A stretch of DNA of 7,493 nt from Acidobacteriaceae bacterium (GCA_019245255.1 JAFARV010000473.1:1-7493), one strand, 5' to 3'; shown: positions 1 to 6,369, counted from the first letter of the stretch. The notes: generated from the sequence alone by a model not told the origin. Numbers and translations: made by a program.

Positions 1-336
1 TCCGAGCCGCAACAATCGCTGATGGAGGCGCATAAGGAGAAGCACGCGGTGTTCCGCTTGCAATCGCTTGCGCTGGCATACAGTGCTCTAGGCCGGAACG
101 ACGAAGCAAAGGCCGCCTTGAACGAACTAATCACTAAATTTCGGGAGAACCCTTATGAAATCGCTGGTGTATTTGCGTTCCGCGGCGATAAGGACCAGGC
201 ATTCAAATGGCTCGAACGAGCTTATGTCGAGCGGGATCCCGGTCTCATCGAAACGAAACGGGATCCCTTGCTCAAGAACATCGCTGCTGACCCGCGTTAC
301 ACGGAATTGCTGAAAAAGATGCGCCTGCCATTGTGA
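1..336 (+). CDS. TPR-repeat protein, C-terminal fragment (5' end outside window)
   Basis: The frame is open from the first base and ends in TGA at 334-336, giving the last 111 residues of a longer protein. Two TPR-like helical pairs are visible: one around LQSLALAYSALGRNDEAKAA and one around FRGDKDQAFKWLERAYVERD. After them comes the tail LLKNIAADPRYTELLKKM. This ending (WLERAY, a DP turn, then DPRY..LL.KM) is characteristic of the C-terminus of long acidobacterial and proteobacterial proteins that join a winged-helix DNA-binding domain, a TolB-like domain, an adenylate cyclase or a Ser/Thr kinase domain to a TPR array. Which N-terminal domain this protein carries lies upstream and cannot be seen. 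The ATG at 22 is an internal methionine, since the frame is open before it. A strong hairpin follows directly. The TPR call is firm; the full protein type is not. Confidence 0.85.
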   Translation, partial: SEPQQSLMEAHKEKHAVFRLQSLALAYSALGRNDEAKAALNELITKFRENPYEIAGVFAFRGDKDQAFKWLERAYVERDPGLIETKRDPLLKNIAADPRYTELLKKMRLPL

Positions 337-338
337 AG

Positions 339-380
339 GAGAGACCTTGGAACGTATAAAAACTGTTTCCAAGGTCTTTC
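339..380 (+). terminator. Rho-independent terminator after the TPR gene
   Basis: The arms at 342-352 and 367-377 are an uninterrupted 11-bp complement (AGACCTTGGAA / TTCCAAGGTCT). With a G-U pair the stem can extend to 339-352 / 367-380. The loop is 14 bases and the right side continues into the T-rich stretch TTTCGTCTTT. It begins 2 bases past the TPR stop codon. A possible minus-strand gene remnant stops at 385, just beyond the right arm, so the hairpin may once have served two converging genes. Confidence 0.75.
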
Positions 381-384
381 GTCT

Positions 385-513
385 TTAGTTCGCCGCCGCG
401 ACCACCTCGATGAAATCGTCGATTGTCTGAAAGGCGAGGACGTTTCCCTCAACCATTGCGGTTGCGCATTCGGGCGCTGGCACAGTAGATCGGGCTTGTT
501 TACCAGGCCATAT
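385..513 (-). pseudogene. Possible C-terminal remnant of an unidentified gene
   Basis: The minus-strand frame is open from 513 down to a TAA at 385-387 (42 residues), with an in-frame TGA at 514-516 just upstream. The only ATG is at 454-456 and would give a 23-residue peptide starting MVEGNVLAFQ and ending in IDDFIEVVAAAN. The last half reads like a real protein end (an acidic amphipathic DDFIEVV followed by small residues) and stops 5 bases before a strong hairpin, as a true gene end would. No ribosome site or family match is recognised. It could be the stump of a deleted gene or chance; confidence is low. Confidence 0.2.
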
Positions 514-822
514 TCAAAGGCTGATTGTGCAGTGAATTTAAGCTGAGTTCCTAAGTTACTGGCGCTCTGCCACTTATCTCAACCTGATTTCTTGGCTTCG
601 GTCTGGGATTGCTGGATGTAGCTTGCCGGGCTGGTTATAGGCTCTCTCCGGGGTTCGGCGAATGTCAGGGCTTATACCGCCGCACTCCGCTGGGAGGGCA
701 AGGCGCGGTTTCCGGGCGGGCTCGTCGACCATCATCTCTATATCACCTAGAAATCACTCGTGAAACATAGATGTTGCTGGTTTATGGCTCTAGTCTGGGG
801 CAGTGGTTTTGGAGCCACTGAT
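388..822. other. Gene-poor intergenic stretch
   Basis: Apart from the possible remnant at 385-513, I see no credible gene in this stretch on either strand. Stops are frequent in all frames between about 514 and 740. The plus-strand frame opening with ATG at 760 is simply the upstream extension of the antitoxin gene and lacks a good ribosome site. I could not find terminal inverted repeats, a transposase fragment or a tRNA. The AT-rich patch around 739-744 (TATATC) is a weak -10 candidate for the downstream antitoxin, but no matching -35 box stands at the right distance. Confidence 0.4.
811..814 (+). promoter_or_regulatory. Ribosome binding site deciding the antitoxin start
   Basis: GGAG lies 8 bases before the ATG at 823. 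No comparable purine-rich site precedes the upstream in-frame ATG at 760, so the shorter protein is favoured. Confidence 0.6.
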
Positions 823-1050
823 ATGGCAGAAGAACAATACACCATCGAAACAGAATGCGACCGAGATGGACGGTGGGTGGCCGAGATCCTAGACCTATCC
901 GAGCTCGTCATGGCCTGCGGGCAAACGGAGGAGGAAGCGGTGGCGAATGTCGAGGCTCTTGGGTTCAGACTGATCGCCAAACGGATTCAGCAGACCAAAG
1001 TAGGGATGGACCGGATCTCCTTTCGCGTTTGCTCGGGGTACGTGCAATGA
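823..1050 (+). CDS. HicB-like (DUF1902-type) antitoxin, apparently orphan
   Basis: The protein has 75 residues. Its core YTIETECDRDGRWVAEILDL, followed by GQTEEEAVANVEAL and then RLIAKRI, matches the small partial-RNase-H-like fold of HicB antitoxins (pattern: Y.IE.E.DGRW.AE..DL.G...YG.T.EEA...AEALALRVIADRI). Such proteins normally bind and block a HicA mRNA-cleaving toxin encoded next to them and repress their own operon. The start at 823 is preferred over the ATG at 760 because GGAG at 811-814 sits 8 bases upstream and the domain begins five residues later. Oddities: the usual DLPG turn reads DLSELV with one extra residue, and the C-terminal end (FRVCSGYVQ) departs from the family. The stop overlaps a following ATG (ATGA at 1047-1050), as in real hicBA pairs, but that frame closes after 22 codons, so the toxin is absent or destroyed. 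Confidence 0.75.
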   Translation: MAEEQYTIETECDRDGRWVAEILDLSELVMACGQTEEEAVANVEALGFRLIAKRIQQTKVGMDRISFRVCSGYVQ

Positions 1051-1115
1051 GCGGTCCTACTCATCAAGGTGCTGAAACTGAGCCCCGGGCGCGTCAGCGA
1101 CCGCAGTACGGGTGA
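1047..1115 (+). pseudogene. Truncated frame in the expected hicA toxin position
   Basis: The ATG at 1047-1049 overlaps the antitoxin TGA in the ATGA manner typical of coupled toxin-antitoxin genes, but the frame stops at 1113-1115 after 22 codons beginning MSGPTHQGAE. HicA proteins are about 60-80 residues with a GSH motif, and I find no GSH or FAFHD-like motif in any of the three plus frames up to 1250. The next frame carries RSGAS followed by basic residues, which only faintly resembles the R.GSH region. Either the toxin decayed beyond recognition, or it was never there and the overlap is fortuitous. Only about 65 bases separate this stop from the convergent receptor gene, so no intact toxin would fit here. 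Confidence 0.25.
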
Positions 1116-1138
1116 TTTCTGCAACTTGGTATTCGAAA

Positions 1139-1178
1139 CCCGTTCGGGAGCGAGCAACTGGCGCTCCCGCATGACGGG
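1139..1178 (-). terminator. Hairpin terminator of the first receptor gene
   Basis: An 8-bp perfect stem (1145-1152 CGGGAGCG with 1162-1169 CGCTCCCG, 9-base loop) is nested in a 5-bp outer stem (1139-1143 CCCGT with 1174-1178 ACGGG). Read on the minus strand, the structure starts 5 bases past the receptor's TAA and leads into TTTCGAAT. The T run is short, so termination may be partial. On the plus strand no T run follows, which favours the receptor gene as its owner. Confidence 0.5.
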
Positions 1179-1183
1179 CAAAC

Positions 1184-4177
1184 TTAGAAAACGATCTTTG
1201 CGGATAACTGCAACTCACGCGGCGTACCTCGGCCGGTCGCGTAATTACTGATCGTAGTTGTAATTGCTCCGAAGTTTGATTGCGAGATATCGGCGTTGGG
1301 TGCTCCAAACTGTGCCCTATTGAAGACGTTGAATAAATCGGCACGGAAACGCAGTTTCATGCGCTCTGTCACGGTGACGTATCTCGACAGCCCCAGGTCG
1401 AGCTGCGTAATGCCGGGCGCCCGGAAAGCATTGCGTCCTAAGTTGCCAAACGTCTGTTTCGCGGGAACCGCGAACGCCGCTGCGTTGATCCAGCCGGCAG
1501 GAGTGGAACCGCCGGCCGGTGTTAGTGAAACGCCATAAACATAATTCGGTCGTTCTTCGCCGCTAATAGCGAAGAGACCCGGAACCGAAGCATTGGAGCG
1601 ATCGACAGTAATGTTAACGGGCAGTCCGGTCTGAGCTGTTCCGATCGCGCTTACTTCCCAGTTGCCGAGGAAAGCTCGAGCAATGCCGGGCGAACTGAAA
1701 TATCGTTTACCCCCTCCAAAAGGCAACTGGTAAACCGCCGAAAGATTAAACATCTGTCGAACGTCGTTGTCGCTGCTGGCTTTATCGCAAGCGCGGCAGA
1801 AGGTATTCTGCGGCGTGTCGGATTCGCCGCCTCCGATACTCCCGTCATTGATCGAGTGCGACCACATGTAGTTAGCCGAGAGCAGAAACCCGTTCTGAAA
1901 TGCCCGCCGCGCATTGAGTTGCAGCGCATGGAAGGTGCTGTTACCCACGTCGCCACGCCAGGAGACGGCTCCAAACGCAGGATATGGCACGATATTCTCC
2001 GGCGGAACGGCAAGGTTGGTATAAGTCGTGGTCAAGACATCCGTTCCTTTGTTGCCAAGGTAACTTACGGTGCCCAGGATGTTCAGTGGAAGTGTACGCT
2101 GCACCGCAAGAGTCCAGGCAGCTACGTAGTCATCCTTCCGGTTCCGGTCCAAATCACGCGGCGAAACAACGCCTAGTCCACCGTTCTCGGCGAACGTGAG
2201 GTACGGCGTCAATGGATAAGACAAGCCCGGAAACGCCGTGTTATTGAACGAATAACGATCTACCGTGTTGGAAATCGGCAGATTCTGATCATCCAGCTGC
2301 CCGTCCGTATGATAAATCCCCGCACCAACCCGCACTACCGTCTCGCCGTGTGACCACGCCACCCCAATTCTCGGATCGACATCGTCATAGCGCGGGTTGA
2401 AATATGAGTACGACCTCGGACAGAAGCCGCCGCAAGTTCCGAAGTCAAACGGCACGGCGCCATTGTTAAGTGCGTGTAGCGCATTGAAGATGTTGTAACG
2501 GACCCCCGCATTTACCGTCAGATTCGGGCGGACCTTCCATTCGTCTTCCGCATACACCCAGTACTCGGTCTTACGTTGTCTCACGAGCGGAAGAATCGCC
2601 GTGTAAGCCGCAGTCCCAGCTAAGTTATTGAGGAAGTTATTCGTTGATGTATAAGTCAAACTTCCGCTGCTCGAGGTGCCCTGGTTAAGAAACATTCGCT
2701 TGACCTCAAAGCCGAACTTCAGTGTGTGATTCCCTTTTGACCAGGACACGTCATCCAGGCCGCTGATCGCTTTCGAAGGATTGTCTGAGGTCGAGCTCCC
2801 GGCGAGCGAACTGAATCCCGATACAGCGAACGTGTATGGGACCGGCGACAAGGTCGCGCTGTGATAAAGGTCCTGGTTTACGCCAAATTTCGCCTCATTC
2901 ACTAATGTCGGCGTGAACACATGGAGCACCTCGGCTTCGCCGTTGTTGAACTTAGTGTCAAACCCGGTCTTCGCGATCAGTTGCCCGACAGGAGTCGTCT
3001 CCACCGCCTCATCTGAGTTGTAGCGGATAAAACCCGTGGTCTTATCCGAGTAGTGATAATCGATTCGGATCATCCCCGAATCTTCGTTGTCCACCTGCCG
3101 GCCTGGAGCGACGTAATTCCAGACATTCGCCTTTGCCGTCGGCGAAGTGCCGCCAGGATACGCCCGCAGGATCGGCAGTAAAGCAGGGGAAGTGAGAGAC
3201 GCCTCTGCGATAAAGCTGGGACTCGGAACTAGCCCGATCTGTGTGCCATCCAACCGCTGCCGCAATCCTTCATAGTTCGCATAAAAGAAAAGCTTGTTGC
3301 GTAGGATGGGACCGCCGAACGCTGCGCCAAACTGGTTCAGAAGGAACGGATTCGGGGAAGGTCCATTAAACGGAGTGCGCGCCTCAATAGCGTCGTTTCG
3401 GAAATAATCGAAGGCGTTGCCGTGGAATGCGTTACTACCTGCAGGTGAAACCACAGCCACCTGGCCGCCTGCCGTGCCACCTTCCACATCCGCCCCGAAT
3501 GTCTGATCCTTTACATCGAACTCGTCGATCGAATCCAACGGGATCGTCAGCCGAACATATTCGCGCTGCTCCTGGTTAAAGACCGCGGTGGCGTCCACAC
3601 CATCCAGAGTCAGATTGTTATCGTCGAGACCGTGACCGGCAAAACGAATGGTCCGTTGGTCACCCGCGCCGTTGTCGGTGGCTCCAGGAACCAGCGCGGT
3701 GAGCGTAGCCCAATTCCGGCCATTGATGGGCAGCTCATCCACCTGTTTCTGCTCGATTGGCGCGCCGACGGTCGCATCCACTCTGTCCAGTTGCACCATT
3801 GCTTCGGTGACTTCGGCCTGCTCAATCCGCCCCGAAAGGTTCAATTTGGCATCCAGTGTCCGTGTCTGCCCGACATCCTGCCGGACATTGTCTACCAGGA
3901 ACGTAGCGAAGCCTGGCTTAGCAATCTCGACCCGAAACATCCCGACCGGCAGGTCAGCCAGCGAATACGTGCCTTGTGAGTTGGTTTCCGTTTCGCGTTG
4001 CAATCCAGTCGAGGACTCGGTAGCTTTCACTTTTGCGGAAGGAATGCGGCTTCCTTGTTCGTCCGTCACCGTCCCCGTCAACGCCGTTCGCGCCACCTGA
4101 GCATGCGCGCTAAACGTCAGCAGGACGGGGAAAAACAGTAATGAAACCGCTCTGAAACAACGCATGGGTGCAATCAT
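1184..4177 (-). CDS. TonB-dependent receptor, Oar-like, with carboxypeptidase-regulatory-like domain
   Basis: This is a complete outer-membrane protein of about 997 residues. Residues 1-26 are a signal peptide: basic start (MRCFR), hydrophobic SLLFFPVLLTF, cleavage expected after AHA. Residues about 32-115 are a carboxypeptidase-regulatory-like beta-sandwich (LTGTVTDEQGSRIPSAKV, then GTYSLADLPVG and KPGF). Residues about 135-250 form the plug, with VDELPINGRN at 146-155 and LTLDGVDA. The remainder is a long beta-barrel, with GSNAFHGNAFDYFRND at its entry, DPRIGVAW, and near the end LFNVFNRAQFGAPN at 950-961; the last residue is F, as needed for barrel insertion. Members of this family are thought to import large substrates or oligosaccharides, but the substrate cannot be read here. 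No TonB box is identifiable. Start: ATG at 4177 gives a good signal peptide; ATG at 4165 or GTG at 4207 are alternatives, and none has a clear ribosome site. It stands alone, ending at a hairpin, and lies downstream of the sigma-factor operon on the same strand. Confidence 0.9.
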   Translation of the reverse strand: MIAPMRCFRAVSLLFFPVLLTFSAHAQVARTALTGTVTDEQGSRIPSAKVKATESSTGLQRETETNSQGTYSLADLPVGMFRVEIAKPGFATFLVDNVRQDVGQTRTLDAKLNLSGRIEQAEVTEAMVQLDRVDATVGAPIEQKQVDELPINGRNWATLTALVPGATDNGAGDQRTIRFAGHGLDDNNLTLDGVDATAVFNQEQREYVRLTIPLDSIDEFDVKDQTFGADVEGGTAGGQVAVVSPAGSNAFHGNAFDYFRNDAIEARTPFNGPSPNPFLLNQFGAAFGGPILRNKLFFYANYEGLRQRLDGTQIGLVPSPSFIAEASLTSPALLPILRAYPGGTSPTAKANVWNYVAPGRQVDNEDSGMIRIDYHYSDKTTGFIRYNSDEAVETTPVGQLIAKTGFDTKFNNGEAEVLHVFTPTLVNEAKFGVNQDLYHSATLSPVPYTFAVSGFSSLAGSSTSDNPSKAISGLDDVSWSKGNHTLKFGFEVKRMFLNQGTSSSGSLTYTSTNNFLNNLAGTAAYTAILPLVRQRKTEYWVYAEDEWKVRPNLTVNAGVRYNIFNALHALNNGAVPFDFGTCGGFCPRSYSYFNPRYDDVDPRIGVAWSHGETVVRVGAGIYHTDGQLDDQNLPISNTVDRYSFNNTAFPGLSYPLTPYLTFAENGGLGVVSPRDLDRNRKDDYVAAWTLAVQRTLPLNILGTVSYLGNKGTDVLTTTYTNLAVPPENIVPYPAFGAVSWRGDVGNSTFHALQLNARRAFQNGFLLSANYMWSHSINDGSIGGGESDTPQNTFCRACDKASSDNDVRQMFNLSAVYQLPFGGGKRYFSSPGIARAFLGNWEVSAIGTAQTGLPVNITVDRSNASVPGLFAISGEERPNYVYGVSLTPAGGSTPAGWINAAAFAVPAKQTFGNLGRNAFRAPGITQLDLGLSRYVTVTERMKLRFRADLFNVFNRAQFGAPNADISQSNFGAITTTISNYATGRGTPRELQLSAKIVF

Positions 4178-4256
4178 TCGTAGGAGAGGATACCGTTCGA
4201 ACAACACAACAAGATGAAAACGAAACTTGTTTTGAGCGGGTTTACAAGCGAGCGAT
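4178..4256 (-). promoter_or_regulatory. Probable leader/promoter region of the first receptor
   Basis: This AT-rich stretch lies between the operon terminator and the receptor start. It contains a 6-bp inverted repeat (AACAAG at 4208-4213, CTTGTT at 4226-4231, 12-base spacer) that could be an operator or a leader hairpin. I cannot point to a convincing -35/-10 pair. The receptor's promoter must lie here or within the terminator region if the receptor is not made by readthrough from the upstream operon. Confidence 0.25.
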
Positions 4257-4309
4257 GAAGAAACGCTCCCTCACAATCGCACCAGAGTCGAATCAGAGCC
4301 AGGGAGCGT
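4257..4309 (-). terminator. Terminator of the sigma-factor operon
   Basis: On the minus strand a 9-bp perfect stem (4263-4271 with 4301-4309, core AGGGAGCG/CGCTCCCT) is followed by TTTCTTC, a T-rich tail. The loop is long (29 bases), which weakens the call. It lies about 35 bases after the stop of the membrane-protein gene and before the receptor gene on the same strand, where a transcript end would be expected. Confidence 0.45.
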
Positions 4310-4343
4310 AAGCGACCTCAGTCCGGAATCCCTACCGCGGCCG

Positions 4344-5177
4344 TCAAACCTTTGCAAATTCTTCGGCTGTCGCGCGCACGTCATCAACCGTTGCGTGCAG
4401 CATCGCCTGAAGCTGATACGCAGGTCCGAGTGCGAACGCCGCGCTTGCGACGAACCACACGTGCCAGGACGCAGTCTCGAGCGGCGGCGGCAGATACCCT
4501 TTCGACCATGCCCACAAGCCGACGTCACCGAGTGAGGTTGCAAAAATGGCAGCCGTAAACGAAATCCAGCATCTCGCAATCAGGCCCCATCCCATATTGG
4601 CCACCGAGCGCCGGATGAGAATCGCCTGAATGAGCAGAACGCACAGCAACGGATCGCTGGTCCAACTGAGAACCCGCTGAACCCAGCTCGTCGCGCTCTG
4701 AGAACCGGAAGCCAACACCACCGTCGCGAAGAAGTCAACGGTATAAACGACCACCGGTCCGATCAGAAGACTGTCCGAAAGCCTCAACTGTCCGAAGATC
4801 CCGTTTTGGCGGCACGCCCGCAATACCCGGTAGAGTCCGAATGCCAGAGACAACATGGATACAGGGCTGAAAAGCGGGCTGAACGTTTCCCGTCCGAACA
4901 ATCTCAAGATGTCTCCGGCCAGGCGAGCCAAACCGGAAAAGGCAATTAGGAACCAGGCCGGCCGCAATAGGTCGCCGGAGCTGAACAAAGCCGCACACCG
5001 GAAACTCAAATAAACCTGCAACAAGCTGGCGCCCACGAAAAACAGCGCGCCTGGATACGAGAAGAACAACCGGATCCAAACCGGATTCCCGGTTTGCCAC
5101 CACAACAGACCCGCTGCCAACCCCGTGATCAGCAGTGCGAGCGTACTCAGAACAATGACGCGAGGTAAACCGTTCAT
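4344..5177 (-). CDS. Multi-pass membrane protein of the sigma-factor operon, function unknown
   Basis: The protein has 277 residues from the ATG at 5177, and I recognise no named family. It is strongly hydrophobic with about eight predicted membrane segments, near residues 6-27, 36-58, 73-94, 103-120, 135-156, 174-188, 197-224 and 238-259. The short, charged C-terminal tail (HATVDDVRATAEEFAKV) should lie on the same side as the N-terminus, by inference the cytoplasm, because R6 flanks the first segment and R189-R190 follow the sixth. The start is chosen because it lies 1 base after the stop of the upstream gene (5179-5181); the frame extends 19 codons further upstream, inside that gene. The tight spacing implies translational coupling and a shared role with the sigma/anti-sigma pair. 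It may be an envelope sensor or membrane anchor for the soluble anti-sigma protein. No catalytic motif, kinase or GGDEF domain is present. Confidence 0.75.
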   Translation of the reverse strand: MNGLPRVIVLSTLALLITGLAAGLLWWQTGNPVWIRLFFSYPGALFFVGASLLQVYLSFRCAALFSSGDLLRPAWFLIAFSGLARLAGDILRLFGRETFSPLFSPVSMLSLAFGLYRVLRACRQNGIFGQLRLSDSLLIGPVVVYTVDFFATVVLASGSQSATSWVQRVLSWTSDPLLCVLLIQAILIRRSVANMGWGLIARCWISFTAAIFATSLGDVGLWAWSKGYLPPPLETASWHVWFVASAAFALGPAYQLQAMLHATVDDVRATAEEFAKV

Positions 5178-5178
5178 C

Positions 5179-5661
5179 TCACGTGGTCGCCCCCGCCAGC
5201 TTTTGCGCAAGCATTTCCGCCGCACGTTTGCCAAGAAATGTGGTGAACAGAGGCTTCGTTACGGGTATGACATTGGCGTCGCCCGTATCCCATCGAGCCG
5301 CGTTCTCAATGCGTGAAGCCAGCTCGATTCCGAAATAAAACTCTAAGGCTTCAGATAACCGGGGCATCTGCTGCCGTCGTCGAACACGCCCACGTTCCGC
5401 TGGTCCACGCAAGCAGGACCAGGCTTGCATCTGGATTTGCAGCCGGTCATACATTTCTTTGCTTCGATCTGCGTTGCTTACCTCGTCTTTGGCCGAGGCC
5501 GCATCGGCAATCAGGTGTGCCTGCTGGCGGCACTGCCCGCAGCGCTTTAGATGGCTCGCAATGGCGGAGATGCGCTCGCCGTCTGCCCAGCCCAACAAAT
5601 TCGATATATCCGGATGCATCCCCGGAATGCGGCATGCTGCCCAAAGTCGAAGCCCGTTCAT
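5179..5661 (-). CDS. Zinc-finger (HxxxCxxC) putative anti-sigma factor
   Basis: The protein has 160 residues from the ATG at 5661, which overlaps the sigma-factor stop as ATGA. Residues 16-50 read MHPDISNLLGWADGERI, then SHLKRCGQCRQQ, with His37, Cys41 and Cys44 forming the HxxxCxxC zinc motif of ZAS/zf-HC2 anti-sigma factors, which bind their ECF sigma factor and keep it from RNA polymerase. Unlike many family members it has no membrane segment, so it should be cytoplasmic. The rest, residues about 60-160, is helical and charged in the middle (RGRVRRRQQ at 90-98) and then carries a stretch starting SEALEFYFGIELASRIENAA that I do not recognise; it may be a sensory or partner-binding domain. 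An internal ATG at residue 15 (position 5619) is an alternative start. Position directly after the sigma gene and before a membrane-protein gene supports the anti-sigma role. The zinc motif is seen; the anti-sigma activity is inferred. Confidence 0.75.
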   Translation of the reverse strand: MNGLRLWAACRIPGMHPDISNLLGWADGERISAIASHLKRCGQCRQQAHLIADAASAKDEVSNADRSKEMYDRLQIQMQAWSCLRGPAERGRVRRRQQMPRLSEALEFYFGIELASRIENAARWDTGDANVIPVTKPLFTTFLGKRAAEMLAQKLAGATT

Positions 5662-6236
5662 ACGCTGCGTTCCTCGCAACCTAAAATGGACCGCAGCTTT
5701 CTCCCGGCGCGGCACAGCAGCGTTCCCACGGTGCCCGATGCTACGTGCAACTCCGCCGCGATCTCCTCATATTGCAGGCCCTCACTTCGCAGCCGGAAGC
5801 AATCGAATTCTCTCTCAGTAAGCGCTCTTCTCACGCGCTGGAGCACCTGTTTTCGGAAGCAATCATTTTCAACGCTCGCCGGTTGCGTGTGGTTGCGCGC
5901 ATGATCCAGAGGCATTTCGTCGCGGCTGCGTTTCTGCTTCAGCCGGTCGAGCAAGTAATTGTGTAGGACGCGATAAACCCATGCTCGCGGGGCGGCAATC
6001 TCCGCGCCATCATAGAGGGTGATGAAATAACGCATAAACGCTTCCTGCACAGCATCCCGGGCCAGCTCTTCATTGCGCCCCAATCCCATCGCGTAATGAA
6101 AGAACTCCTCTCCGCGCTGCTGATACAGTGCCGAGACGGCCGCACGAGCGCCTTCGAGTAACTCGTCATGCGCCTCGACGCCGGTCGAAACCGTGATCGC
6201 GTTTGGAAGCGCAGCTTGAATTCTCGTCATTCTCAT
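5658..6236 (-). CDS. ECF-type RNA polymerase sigma factor
   Basis: The protein has 192 residues from the ATG at 6236, a usual size for an ECF sigma factor. Region 2 spans about residues 30-102: ELARDAVQEAFMRYF is the core-binding helix and PRAWVYRVLHNYLLDRLK is the -10-recognising region. Region 4 spans about 124-185: LTEREFDCFRLRSEGLQYEEIAAEL, then HVASGTVGTLLCRAGRKLRS as the -35-recognising helix-turn-helix. Regions 1.1 and 3 are absent, as expected for this class. The protein redirects RNA polymerase to a small set of promoters. Its stop (5658-5660) overlaps the anti-sigma start. Start choice is uncertain: ATG at 6236 lies 3' of a plausible promoter, ATG at 6230 is next, and TTG at 6299 would add 21 residues but lies upstream of that promoter. 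No strong ribosome site is seen for any of them. The ECF subgroup cannot be assigned by eye. Confidence 0.9.
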   Translation of the reverse strand: MRMTRIQAALPNAITVSTGVEAHDELLEGARAAVSALYQQRGEEFFHYAMGLGRNEELARDAVQEAFMRYFITLYDGAEIAAPRAWVYRVLHNYLLDRLKQKRSRDEMPLDHARNHTQPASVENDCFRKQVLQRVRRALTEREFDCFRLRSEGLQYEEIAAELHVASGTVGTLLCRAGRKLRSILGCEERSV

Positions 6237-6256
6237 CGTGGAGATGGCTGAAATGG

Positions 6257-6285
6257 ACAATAACACGATGACGCGCCCCCGGCAA
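6257..6285 (-). promoter_or_regulatory. Candidate promoter of the sigma-factor operon
   Basis: Read on the minus strand, TTGCCG (6280-6285) and TATTGT (6257-6262) are separated by exactly 17 bases, each matching the housekeeping consensus at 4 of 6 positions. Transcription would start near 6250, leaving a short leader of about 14 bases before the ATG at 6236. No ECF-type motif was found here, so autoregulation is not supported by this site. Confidence 0.35.
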
Positions 6286-6355
6286 CGGGCTTGTTGCAAA
6301 AAAGAATTTGCGGTCTTGTCAAGAAAAGTGGCACGTCGACCGTCTCACGCGTAAA

Positions 6356-6361
6356 AGGGGA
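6356..6361 (+). promoter_or_regulatory. Ribosome binding site of the second receptor
   Basis: AGGGGA ends 8 bases before the ATG at 6370. It fixes the start, which is also the first residue of a clear signal peptide. Confidence 0.55.
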
Positions 6362-6369
6362 CCTCGCAA

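Larger units (their letters stand above)
6237..6369. promoter_or_regulatory. Divergent regulatory region between sigma operon and second receptor
   Basis: These 133 bases must carry the start signals of both directions. The minus-strand promoter candidate lies at 6257-6285. An imperfect AT-centred palindrome, GCAAA (6296-6300) with TTTGC (6307-6311), sits in the middle and could be an operator. No confident promoter for the plus-strand receptor could be picked out. Confidence 0.35.

Noticed and set aside
388..760. Insertion-sequence remnant
   Set aside because: The stretch looks unlike its surroundings and is gene-poor, but I could not find terminal inverted repeats, target duplication or a transposase motif.
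1069..1251. 60-codon plus-strand frame as a possible intact HicA toxin
   Set aside because: It lacks the GSH motif and the basic stretch that follows is only a faint match. It also runs antisense into the receptor's C-terminal codons and has no ribosome site at its ATG.
3648..4100. 150-codon plus-strand frame opposite the receptor
   Set aside because: It lies antisense to the signal peptide, regulatory-like domain and plug of the receptor, which are unmistakable. Its own product is Ser/Thr/Val-rich with no recognisable domain and no ribosome site.
4735..5103. 122-codon minus-strand frame within the membrane-protein gene
   Set aside because: It is a frame-shifted shadow of the hydrophobic coding sequence and lacks any domain or coupling to neighbours.
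6294..6322. Housekeeping promoter on the minus strand built on a perfect TTGACA at 6317-6322
   Set aside because: The hexamer 17 bases downstream reads TTGCAA, which is not a usable -10 box, and nearby spacings are no better.
6329..6346. Sigma-54 type promoter (TGGCAC at 6329-6334)
   Set aside because: The required GC element of the -12 box (TTGC) is missing at the proper spacing.
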